Below, piece by piece: positions 34,398 through 41,267 of a DNA stretch of 42,325 nucleotides; positions within the stretch are counted from its first letter, which is position 1, and every line of letters begins with the position of its first letter. The stretch is taken from the NCBI GenBank assembly GCA_016218905.1, contig JACRCS010000049.1, positions 1 through 42,325 of the forward strand. Reading direction: 5' to 3'. Below the pieces are notes generated by a model that did no database searches, was not told the DNA's origin, and saw only the letters and a list, made by a program, of their open reading frames with translations. This DNA is from Deltaproteobacteria bacterium (lineage in GTDB: Bacteria > Desulfobacterota_C > Deferrisomatia > Deferrisomatales > JACRMM01). A program made the translations under genes and the position numbers.

Positions 34398-34787
34398 ATG
34401 CAGTGTCCAAGCTGTGGATCCAAGAACACTGTTCATGAGATTCGCGATGAGATCATTCGCTATAAAGGTGAGTCGATTACTGTACATGGTCTGACGGGCG
34501 ATCGTTGTCTGGAGTGCAACGAGGTCGTCTTCGATGCACCAAGCTATGACCGCTACCGTGAGGCAAGCGACAGTCTGATCGCCTCGGTCAACAAGCGCAA
34601 TGCTCCCGATATCAGACGCATCCGAAAGAAGCTGGGACTGACTCAGGTCGCAGCCGCCCAGATCTTCGGCGGGGGGGCAACAGCTTTTTCACGCTACGAG
34701 CGAGGCGAAACACAACCTCCCCTGGCACTGACAAAACTTCTCCTGGTGCTCGACAAGCACCCAGAGCTATTGAAAGAAGTTCGCTGA
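34398..34787 (+). CDS. mqsA: Antitoxin MqsA (zinc-binding, HTH-Xre)
   Basis: 129-residue antitoxin and autorepressor. The N-terminal zinc domain has CPSC and CLEC (four Cys ligands); the C-terminal Xre-like HTH is IRKKLGLTQVAAAQIFGGGATAFSRYERGETQP, nearly the same as the DNA-binding helix of E. coli MqsA, and it ends LLLVLDKHPELLKEVR. The palindromic ribosome site AGGAGCTCCT precedes ATG 34398 directly, so translation should be much stronger than for mqsR. Confidence 0.92.
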   Translation: MQCPSCGSKNTVHEIRDEIIRYKGESITVHGLTGDRCLECNEVVFDAPSYDRYREASDSLIASVNKRNAPDIRRIRKKLGLTQVAAAQIFGGGATAFSRYERGETQPPLALTKLLLVLDKHPELLKEVR

Positions 34788-34837
34788 TCTTCTAGCGAGA
34801 GAGAGCAATACCGGACGGCCGTTCAGACTGCACCCGT

Positions 34838-35752
34838 TCAGAAAGAACGCGCGGCGCGCCTCGCAGAAGCCGTTGGTGGCGTTTCTCCCGAGGCGGTGTG
34901 GGCGAAGTCGGACGGAAGTCGGCCGGTCGCTTTCCGAAAGGCCGCCAGAAACTGCGACATCGAGCCGTACCCGACGCCAAGTGCCACTTCGGTCACCGAA
35001 GTGCCCCCGGCGGCGAGCAGGTCCCTCGCCCGTTCGATCCGGTTCGCCGTGAGGACTGCTTTCGGGGTCAGCCCGAGCTCCTTCGCGAAGAGGCGGCGCA
35101 GGGTGCGGACGCTCGCTCCCGACGCCTCGGCGAGAGCCGGGATGGAGAGGGGCTCGGTCAGGTGCTCCCGGAGGTACTTCGTGGCCGCGCGCAGCCTCGG
35201 GTCCCGGGCGGCGCCCTCCAAGTGATCGAGATCCAGGCGCGAATCGCTCGACCCGCAGGTTTCCCCCAGGATCGCGACGAGTGTCTGGACGATCCCGCGG
35301 AAGCCCGCCGTGGCCGGATTCAGGAACAGGTAGAAAAGAAGCTCCCGGATCAGCGGAGGGGCCGACCGCGAGACCGGTGGGAGGACAGTACCCCCGGCCG
35401 CTCGCCAGGCTCCCTCCTCGACGAGCGCAATTAGCCGCTCTCCTCCGCGCTCCGATGCGCGGAAGCCGTGCACCGTCCCAGGCGGCAGATAGAGGAAGCG
35501 GCCCGGACCCGCTCGCACGGCGCCCGACTCGAGAAGCACCTCGATCTCCCCCTGGAGAGGCACGAAGAGGAGGTGCTCCTGCCTTACGGCCCGCCGCAAC
35601 CGCTTTCCCGGCAGGTTCTGGTGGACCAGGTACAGGCCCTCGAAGGCGAGGCCGACGTCTCGGCCCTTCCTCACCGAAGTCCTCCGCCCCTCTCGGACGC
35701 CTGGCCGAAACCCGAAAGGGATCGGCCCCGGACCGAAAGACCGGACCGCCAC
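34838..35752 (-). CDS. AraC-family transcriptional regulator with cupin sensor
   Basis: 304 residues. The N-terminal cupin-like part (HLLFVPLQGEIEVLLESGAVRAGPGRFLYLPPGTVHGF) would bind a small effector; the C-terminal double HTH is typical of AraC/XylS (LSIPALAEASGASVRTLRRLFAKELGLTPKAVL, then VTEVALGVGYGSMSQFLAAFRKATGRLPSDF). It is transcribed divergently from the PPOX gene at 35804 with 51 bases between the starts, so it most likely controls that gene and itself. The coding GC is higher than in the mqsRA segment. Confidence 0.9.
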   Translation of the reverse strand: MAVRSFGPGPIPFGFRPGVREGRRTSVRKGRDVGLAFEGLYLVHQNLPGKRLRRAVRQEHLLFVPLQGEIEVLLESGAVRAGPGRFLYLPPGTVHGFRASERGGERLIALVEEGAWRAAGGTVLPPVSRSAPPLIRELLFYLFLNPATAGFRGIVQTLVAILGETCGSSDSRLDLDHLEGAARDPRLRAATKYLREHLTEPLSIPALAEASGASVRTLRRLFAKELGLTPKAVLTANRIERARDLLAAGGTSVTEVALGVGYGSMSQFLAAFRKATGRLPSDFAHTASGETPPTASARRAARSF

Positions 35753-35803
35753 GCCGAGCTACTCTGTTCGGGAACTCGGAAGCCGAAACGGAGGAGCATG
35801 AGG

Positions 35804-36226
35804 ATGAACACGGCGAGCATGAGAAACACGGTAATTGATTTCCTTTCCAAGAGCCAGGTCCAGCAGCTCGCCACCGTAGGAACCGACAACCGGCCCAAGG
35901 TGCGTCCCTTCCAGTTCATGCTGGAGCGCGAAGGGCGGCTCTACTTCTGCACGTCGAACCAGAAGGAGGTGTACCGGGAGCTGCGGAACAACCCCTACGT
36001 CGAGCTCTGCGCAAGCGGCGAGAACTTCTCCTGGCTGAGGCTGAGCGGGAGAGCCGTGTTCTCGGACGACCTTGACGTGAAAGCAAAGGTCCAGGAGGCG
36101 AGTCCGCTCGTGAAGTCGATCTACGGCACTCCCGATAATCCCGCCTTCGAAGTCTTCTACCTCGAGGCGACGGTTGCGACTATCGCCGACTTCAGCGGAC
36201 AACCTCCCAGGACCTTCATCCTCTAA
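35804..36226 (+). CDS. Pyridoxamine 5'-phosphate oxidase-family flavoprotein
   Basis: 140-residue FMN-binding split-barrel protein: VIDFLSKSQVQQLATVGTDNRPKVRPFQFMLEREGRLYFCTSNQKEVYRELRNNPYVELCA, then FSWLRLSGRAVF. This subgroup resembles small NimA/general-stress-type flavoproteins that may reduce nitro compounds or bind cofactors. GGAGGAG (35790-35796) is 7 bases before ATG 35804, favouring it over ATG 35798 (1 base) and ATG 35819. The divergent AraC gene is the likely regulator. Confidence 0.85.
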   Translation: MNTASMRNTVIDFLSKSQVQQLATVGTDNRPKVRPFQFMLEREGRLYFCTSNQKEVYRELRNNPYVELCASGENFSWLRLSGRAVFSDDLDVKAKVQEASPLVKSIYGTPDNPAFEVFYLEATVATIADFSGQPPRTFIL

Positions 36227-36455
36227 GGCGTTCCTGTCCCGCTTCGCGCCGCCCACGGGCCCGCAGCTCGCGTGCGATCAGCCTGGCGGTGGAATTCGAC
36301 AAGGCTGGGCAGCGGGGCACCGGGCAAAGAGCTGACCCTCGGAGGGATAGGGGCCGAGCGCGCGCCCCTCCGCGAGGACGGCAGAGATTTACGTTGGCAG
36401 CAACCCTCCACGCCGGCCAGTCGAAGTCCGGCGGGCACCAGACGCACACCCATTC

Positions 36456-36478
36456 GCCCGCTTCGTTGGGAAGCGGGC
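36456..36478 (+). promoter_or_regulatory. Perfect hairpin immediately before the small secreted peptide's ribosome site
   Basis: GCCCGCTTC (36456-36464) pairs with GAAGCGGGC (36470-36478), nine pairs and a 5-base loop, ending a few bases before AGGAGAAAGAA. It lies in the 268-base gap 36227-36494, which otherwise shows no gene. It may be a terminator for the PPOX gene or a leader element for the peptide. Confidence 0.4.
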
Positions 36479-36494
36479 AGCACAGGAGAAAGAA

Positions 36495-36659
36495 ATGAAG
36501 ATCAGGAAGAGCATCACCGCCATTGCCATGCTGACGGCCTTCTTCGCGATGAGCGTCGCTTCTCTCGCTAAGGACCTGCGGCCCACCGCTGCCTCACAGG
36601 ACGCTCGAGGTTTGTATGAGGCGCAGTTCAACACCACGGAACTGGAGCACCAGTTCTAG
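36495..36659 (+). CDS. Small secreted peptide (54 aa) with signal sequence, hypothetical
   Basis: Not recognised. MKIRKSITAIAMLTAFFAMS followed by VASLA-KD is a good Sec signal peptide (basic n-region, hydrophobic core, small residues before the cleavage site), leaving a mature peptide of about 29 residues that starts KDLRP and ends LEHQF, acidic toward the C-terminus. AGGAGAAAGAA before ATG 36495 is a good ribosome site. The gene is bracketed by a 9-bp hairpin upstream and a 10-bp terminator-like hairpin downstream, which supports a real single-gene unit. It could alternatively be the 5' end of a decayed longer gene. Confidence 0.55.
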   Translation: MKIRKSITAIAMLTAFFAMSVASLAKDLRPTAASQDARGLYEAQFNTTELEHQF

Positions 36660-36743
36660 CGCCTTCGGGGACTCGCCCCGGCCCCGGGTGGACCGAGAGG
36701 CCCGTTGGGTCGGCGAGCGTAAGAGGGTAAGAAGGACTTGGGG

Positions 36744-36772
36744 AGCCGAGCCCACCGAACGGGGGCTCGGCT
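36744..36772 (+). terminator. Terminator-like hairpin after the small secreted peptide gene
   Basis: AGCCGAGCCC (36744-36753) pairs perfectly with GGGCTCGGCT (36763-36772), 10 bp with a 9-base loop, followed by GTGTT. Likely the end of the peptide transcript. Confidence 0.55.
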
Positions 36773-36810
36773 GTGTTGCGAAAGGGTTGCCTTTGGCGCG
36801 CGTGGGGCGG

Positions 36811-36830
36811 CTGAAGCGAGTGTGCTTCAG
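36811..36830. terminator. Second hairpin in the convergent gap
   Basis: CTGAAGC (36811-36817) with GCTTCAG (36824-36830), 7 bp, 6-base loop, followed on the plus strand by TTGAGTTT. It could act as a backup terminator on the plus strand or for the pst operon on the minus strand. Confidence 0.4.
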
Positions 36831-36871
36831 TTGAGTTTCAGAAGCCTGTTGCGAATTGGCGGAGAATGGCA

Positions 36872-36900
36872 ACACCCTTCCGAAAACCGGGCAAGGGTGT
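36872..36900 (-). terminator. Hairpin downstream of the pst operon
   Basis: ACACCCTT (36872-36879) with AAGGGTGT (36893-36900), 8 perfect pairs and a 13-base loop, about 40 bases after the last pstB stop. No T-run follows on the minus strand, so termination strength is uncertain. Confidence 0.35.
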
Positions 36901-36908
36901 GGTAGGGC

Positions 36909-36939
36909 CTGAAAACCGACAACTGAGAACTGAAAACCG
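36909..36939. repeat. Degenerate heptamer repeat tract (consensus CTGAAAA)
   Basis: Successive 7-base units CTGAAAA, CCGACAA, CTGAGAA, CTGAAAA then CCG; the 10-mer CTGAAAACCG occurs at both ends (36909-36918 and 36930-36939). It starts 2 bases beyond the pstB stop. Compare the YTTTAGG tract at 32555-32594. Confidence 0.6.
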
Positions 36940-36941
36940 CG

Positions 36942-37712
36942 TCAGCCGTACCTTCCTTCGATGTACTCCGCCGTGCGGGGATCCTGGGGATTGAGGAAGA
37001 GGTCCTCGGTGCGGGAGTGCTCGATCAATTCGCCGAGGAGCATGAAGACGCAGTCGTCGCTGACGCGGCGGGCCTGGGCCATGTTGTGCGTGACGACGAC
37101 GAGCGTGTAGTTCCCCCGCAGCTCGAACATCAGCTCTTCGACCGCGCGGGTCCCCTCCACGTCCAGGGCCGAGCAGGGCTCGTCCATGAGGATGATCTCG
37201 GGTTTGAGCGGCAGCAGCCGCGCGATGCAGAGCTTCTGCTGCTGCTCGAGCTGGAGCCCGGTGGCCTTCGCGTGGAGCTTGTCCTTCAAGTCCCTCCAGA
37301 GACCGACCTCGGTCAGCGCTTTCTCGACCGCCTCGTCCATGTCCGGCTTCGTCAGGTGCGCCCGCGGCGTGTGGATGCGGAGCCCGAAGACGACGTTCTC
37401 GTAGACGGAGATGGGCAGCGGGTTCGGGCGCTGGAAGACCATCCCGACGGCCTTGCGGAGCTCGATGAGGGAGACGTCGCTCTCGTAGATGTTCTTGCCC
37501 AGCACGGAGATGAGCCCCGTGATGGTCACGTTCCCGTACCGCTCGTTGATGCGGTTGAAGCACCGCAGGAGCGTGGTCTTGCCGCAGCCGCTCGGGCCGA
37601 TGAGGCCGGTGATGGCGCCCTGGCGCACGTCGAGGGAGACCTCCCGGAGCGCCTGGAAGGCGCCGTACCAGAGGTTCACGGCCTTGGTTCGGATCGCGTG
37701 AGCGTCGGCCAT
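36942..37712 (-). CDS. pstB: Phosphate ABC transporter ATPase PstB, degenerate signature motif
   Basis: 256-residue PstB paralogue, last gene of the operon. The nucleotide-binding half is canonical: Walker A GPSGCGKTT (39-47), Q-loop MVFQRPNP (Gln94), Walker B IILMDEPCSALD (Glu178) and switch His209 in VTHNMAQARR. The ABC signature, however, reads LQLEQQQ (153-159) in place of LSGGQQQ. It therefore cannot supply a normal signature to a partner's site, but could hydrolyse ATP if the partner provides LSGGQ, which the neighbouring PstB does. It starts 3 bases after that gene's stop. Confidence 0.92.
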   Translation of the reverse strand: MADAHAIRTKAVNLWYGAFQALREVSLDVRQGAITGLIGPSGCGKTTLLRCFNRINERYGNVTITGLISVLGKNIYESDVSLIELRKAVGMVFQRPNPLPISVYENVVFGLRIHTPRAHLTKPDMDEAVEKALTEVGLWRDLKDKLHAKATGLQLEQQQKLCIARLLPLKPEIILMDEPCSALDVEGTRAVEELMFELRGNYTLVVVTHNMAQARRVSDDCVFMLLGELIEHSRTEDLFLNPQDPRTAEYIEGRYG

Positions 37713-37715
37713 GGG

Positions 37716-38477
37716 CTACCCGAAGATCCCGTTCACGTATTCGTACGTCTTCCGGTCGGCTGGCCGGCCGGAGAAGACCACCTCCGTCCGGTCGATCTCC
37801 ACGATGTCGCCGTTCCAGAGGAACATCGTGCGGTCGGCGAGCCGCCGCGCCTGTTGCGTGAGGTTCGTGACCAGGATGATCGTGATCTCCCCCCGGAGCT
37901 CCTTCAGGACGTCCTCGATGCGCATCGTCGTGACCGGGTCGATGGCGATGGAGAACTCGTCCAGGCACAGGACCTCGGGCTGGTGCGAGAGAGCTCGGGC
38001 GATGGTGAGCCGCTGCTGCTGTCCGCCGGAGAGCCGGGTCCCGAGGTTCCCGAGCCGGTCCTTTACCTCGTCCCAGAGCGCGGACTGACGAAGGCAGCGT
38101 TCCACCAGGAGGTCGAGATCCGCTTTCCGGGTCATGCCCGCGCAGCGCGGAGCGAACGCGACGTTGTCATAGACGGAGAGCGGCAGTCCCACTGGAAGGG
38201 GCGCGACCATGCCGATCTTTCGGCGGTGCTCGTGGACGTTGGCGACCTTCCGGACGTCGACCCCGTCGACCGCGATCCCGCCGGAGACGTGGGTGCCGGG
38301 GGTGAACTCGATGGTCCGGTTGATGCACCGCAGAAGCGACGTCTTCCCGGACTGGGCGGGGCCGATCACCCCGAGGATCTCGTTGGGGTAGACGTCGAAG
38401 GAGATGCCGTGGAGGACTTCCGTCGTGCCGTAGGCGAGCCGGAGGTCCCGGACCTGGATCTTGGGCGCGGGCGTCAT
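37716..38477 (-). CDS. pstB: Phosphate ABC transporter ATPase PstB, degenerate Q-loop and H-loop
   Basis: 253-residue PstB paralogue. Its signature LSGGQQQRLTIARAL (149-163) is perfect, but its own catalytic side is not: Walker A is GPAQSGKTS (still GxxxxGKT), the Q-loop reads MVAPLPVG with Pro93 where Gln is expected, Walker B is VLCLDEFSIAID (Phe after DE), and the switch His is Asn205 in VTNLTQQARR. These changes complement those of the downstream paralogue. It lies 4 bases after the pstA stop. Function as half of a heterodimeric phosphate ATPase is inferred. Confidence 0.9.
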   Translation of the reverse strand: MTPAPKIQVRDLRLAYGTTEVLHGISFDVYPNEILGVIGPAQSGKTSLLRCINRTIEFTPGTHVSGGIAVDGVDVRKVANVHEHRRKIGMVAPLPVGLPLSVYDNVAFAPRCAGMTRKADLDLLVERCLRQSALWDEVKDRLGNLGTRLSGGQQQRLTIARALSHQPEVLCLDEFSIAIDPVTTMRIEDVLKELRGEITIILVTNLTQQARRLADRTMFLWNGDIVEIDRTEVVFSGRPADRKTYEYVNGIFG

Positions 38478-38481
38478 GGAG

Positions 38482-39381
38482 CTACCACCGCTTCCGGTTG
38501 CGCAGCCAGATCCGCAGCCCGATGGCCGTGGCGTTCACCGCGAGCACGGAGCCCAGGAGGAGCACTGCGGTGGCGGCCGGAATGGACTCCCTCACCCCCG
38601 GCACCTGAGTCGTGACGGTGTAGAGGTGCATGGAGAGGGCCATGCACTGCTCGGTGAGCCCATAGGGAAAGAAATCTCCCCGCTCCACGGCCTTGTAGAA
38701 GACCGCCCCCGTGAACATGATCGGGGCGGTCTCCCCGGCGGCCCGGCTCACCTGGAGGATGACCCCGGTGAGGATCCCGCTGATGGAGTTCGGCAGGACG
38801 ATCGAGCGGATCGTCTGCCAGCGGGTGGCGCCCACGTTCCAGCACGCCTCCCGACAGGAGAGGGGGACCGAGGCCAGCGCCTCCCGGGTGCTCGCGATGA
38901 TCACCGGCAGCGTCATGATGGCCAGCGTCAGGGAGGCCGAGACGATGGAGTAGCCGAAGCGGGCGCCGTAGACGAAGGCGCCGAGTCCGAAGAGCGCGTG
39001 GACGATGCTCGGGACGCCGGCGAGGTTGATCACGGCGAGATTGATCAGCCGGTTGAACCAGCTGTCCTTCGCGTACTCGTTCAGATAGACCGCGGCGAGA
39101 ACCCCGATGGGCGCCGACACCGCCAGCGAGATGCCGACCAGGTAGATCGTGCCGACCAGGGCCGGCCAGATCCCCCCCCCCCGCATCCCCTGCCTCGGGA
39201 TGTCCAGGAGAAACTCGAGGTTCAGCGAAGGCGCCGCCTCCGCGACGAGATAGGCGACGATCGCGAGGAGCGGAAGGATCATGGCCGCGGCCATCGCGAA
39301 GAAGACGAGCTTCGCGACGGTCTCGGCCCGCTCCTTCTTCCGGACGAAGCCGGTCTTCGTGAAGCGTGAGCCCGCGTCCAT
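38482..39381 (-). CDS. pstA: Phosphate ABC transporter permease PstA
   Basis: 299-residue inner-membrane permease with six predicted helices. Family blocks: GGGIWPALVGTIYLVGISL, AVYLNEYAKDSWFNRLINLAVINLAGVPSIVHALFGLG, and the EAA loop REACWNVGATRWQTIRSIVLPNS. A run of 11 C on the plus strand (39172-39182; G11 in the coding strand) encodes the Arg-Gly-Gly-Gly at about residues 67-70; the frame is intact as given. ATG 39381 begins 1 base after the pstC stop. Confidence 0.95.
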   Translation of the reverse strand: MDAGSRFTKTGFVRKKERAETVAKLVFFAMAAAMILPLLAIVAYLVAEAAPSLNLEFLLDIPRQGMRGGGIWPALVGTIYLVGISLAVSAPIGVLAAVYLNEYAKDSWFNRLINLAVINLAGVPSIVHALFGLGAFVYGARFGYSIVSASLTLAIMTLPVIIASTREALASVPLSCREACWNVGATRWQTIRSIVLPNSISGILTGVILQVSRAAGETAPIMFTGAVFYKAVERGDFFPYGLTEQCMALSMHLYTVTTQVPGVRESIPAATAVLLLGSVLAVNATAIGLRIWLRNRKRW

Positions 39382-39382
39382 C

Positions 39383-40345
39383 CTAGTTCCTCTTGATCCC
39401 GCGGATGACGAGGTCCGCCGTCAGGTTGACGGCGAAGGTGATGAGGAAGAGGAGCAGCCCCGTCACGAAGAGAACGCGGTAGTGGTCGGAACCCACCGGG
39501 GCCTCCCCGAGCTCGGCGGCTATGTTGGCGGTGAGGGTCCGCACCGGGTCGAGGAGGCCGTGGGGGATGTTGACCGCGTGGCCGGTGGCCATCAGCACGG
39601 CCATGGTCTCGCCCACGGCCCTCCCGACGCCGAGGAGCACGGCGGCGAGGAGGCCCGTCTTGGCGCCGGGAAGGAGCACCCGGCGGAGCAGCTGCCACCG
39701 GGTGGCGCCCATGGCGATGCCGGCCTCGCGGAAGGAGTCGGGGACGGCCCGGAGCGCGTCCTCGCCGATGGACACGATGATCGGGACGCTCATGAGCGCC
39801 AGGATCAGGCCGCCGTTGAGGACGTTCACGCCCACCGGGGCGCCGGCGTGGTTCACGAGGAGCCTGCTCATCACCGTCAACCCGATGAAGCCCCAGACGA
39901 CGCTCGGGATCGCGGCGAGAAGCTCGATGACGATCTTCAGGGTCTCCTTGAGCTTCGGCCCGCAGAACTCCGAGAGGAAGACGGCGGCGCCGAGGCCGAA
40001 GGGTACCGCGATCACCATGGCCAGGAGCGTCACGGCGAAGGTGCCGGCCGTCAGAGCCAGGGTGCCGTAGCGGACGTTGACCGCGGAGGTCGGGTACCAC
40101 TCCATGCTCGTGAGGAACTGGCCGAGCTTGAAGGTGCCGCCGAAGAGGACGGGCGCGGCTTCCCGGAAGACGAAGAAGAAGATCGCGAGCACGAAGAGGA
40201 TGGCGCTCACGCCGCTGGCGCGAATCACGAGCTCCAGGCCCTTCTCGCCCACGACGGCCCACGCCGGGCGGGTGGGCCGCGCGACGGCTACCGGCCGGCT
40301 CCGGCTCTCGGTCAGCTCGGCTACTGCCGAGTTCTCAAGGGACAA
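39383..40345 (-). CDS. pstC: Phosphate ABC transporter permease PstC
   Basis: 320-residue permease, partner of PstA. TTG 40345 is the chosen start (GGAG 6-7 bases before it and 10 bases after the pstS stop); the frame is open to 40390, but that part overlaps pstS. Family blocks: GLGAAVFLSEFCGPKLKETLKIVIELLAAIPSVVWGF, and the EAA loop REAGIAMGATRWQLLRRVLLPG. An N-terminal cytoplasmic extension of about 40 residues precedes the first helix. Confidence 0.94.
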   Translation of the reverse strand: MSLENSAVAELTESRSRPVAVARPTRPAWAVVGEKGLELVIRASGVSAILFVLAIFFFVFREAAPVLFGGTFKLGQFLTSMEWYPTSAVNVRYGTLALTAGTFAVTLLAMVIAVPFGLGAAVFLSEFCGPKLKETLKIVIELLAAIPSVVWGFIGLTVMSRLLVNHAGAPVGVNVLNGGLILALMSVPIIVSIGEDALRAVPDSFREAGIAMGATRWQLLRRVLLPGAKTGLLAAVLLGVGRAVGETMAVLMATGHAVNIPHGLLDPVRTLTANIAAELGEAPVGSDHYRVLFVTGLLLFLITFAVNLTADLVIRGIKRN

Positions 40346-40355
40346 GGCTCTCTCC

Positions 40356-41267
40356 TCACTTCTTCCGGGCGACGGGCCGGGAGGGAACATAGCCGCTCTC
40401 CTCCACGATCTTCTGGCCGGGCTCGCTCAGGATCCACGACAGGTACTCCTTCACCGCGCCCTCGGGCTCCCCGAGCGTGTACATCTGGAGCGAGCGGGCG
40501 ATGGGGTAGGACCGGTCGAGGGTCGTCTCCACCGTCGGCGGCACCGCCGGAGCTCCGGGTTTGGGGGCCACGCCGAGCATCTTGATGCCCCGCGTCGCGT
40601 ACCCCATGCCGCTGTAGGCGATAGCCCCCGGCGTGTTGGCGACGAGCTCCACGACCTCCTTCGAGCCGTTGAGATCCAGCGACCCGAGCTTGAAGTCCTT
40701 CTTCTTGAGGACGCGCTCTCGGAGGAACTCGTACGTCCCCGAGCTCGACTGGCGGCTGACCCGGATGATCTCGTCCCGACCGCTGGGGAGCCTCACGCCG
40801 AGCTCAGACCACTTCGTGATCCGGCCGCCTTCGGCGTAGATCTGCGCCAGCTGGTTCATGGTGATCTCGTTCAAGGGGTTGTCCTTGTGGACGAAGATCG
40901 CCAGGGCGTCGTAGCCCACTACGAACTCTTTCGGGACCTTCCCGTTATTCTTCTTGGCCTCCTCGATCTCCTTCGGCTTCATGTTGCGGGAGGCGTTGGC
41001 GAGGTCGACCGCTCCCTTGATGAGCGCGGCGATGCCGACCCCTGAGCCGCCCCCAGAGACCTCCACTTCCACGCTCGGAGCGGCCTTCTTGTAGGCCTCG
41101 GCCCAGGCCTGGGCGAGGTTCACCATCGTGTCGGAGCCCTTGTTCTGGATCACGGCCACGGCTCCCGCGGCGCTGTCGCTCCGCTTTCCGCAGCCGGCGA
41201 GCCCCAGGAGAAGGGAGGCGCAGGCGAGGAGGACCGGGAGTCGCCGGGGACTCCTCCTGGAGCTCAC
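40356..41267 (-). CDS. pstS: Phosphate-binding lipoprotein PstS
   Basis: 303-residue phosphate-binding protein. GTG 41267 overlaps the phoU stop by 4 bases (GTGA) and opens a lipoprotein signal (VLLACASLLLGLAGC, lipobox LAGC), so it is membrane-anchored. Family features: IQNKGSDTMVNLAQAWAEAY, EVSGGGSGVGIAALIKGAVDLANASR (phosphate-contact loops), and RQSSSGTYEFLRE. The frame upstream of 41267 runs over phoU and is not coding. Confidence 0.94.
   Translation of the reverse strand: MSSRRSPRRLPVLLACASLLLGLAGCGKRSDSAAGAVAVIQNKGSDTMVNLAQAWAEAYKKAAPSVEVEVSGGGSGVGIAALIKGAVDLANASRNMKPKEIEEAKKNNGKVPKEFVVGYDALAIFVHKDNPLNEITMNQLAQIYAEGGRITKWSELGVRLPSGRDEIIRVSRQSSSGTYEFLRERVLKKKDFKLGSLDLNGSKEVVELVANTPGAIAYSGMGYATRGIKMLGVAPKPGAPAVPPTVETTLDRSYPIARSLQMYTLGEPEGAVKEYLSWILSEPGQKIVEESGYVPSRPVARKK

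Noticed and set aside
37017..38615. Plus-strand open frame of 532 codons opposite both pstB genes
   Set aside because: Antisense shadow; the minus strand carries clear ABC ATPase motifs.
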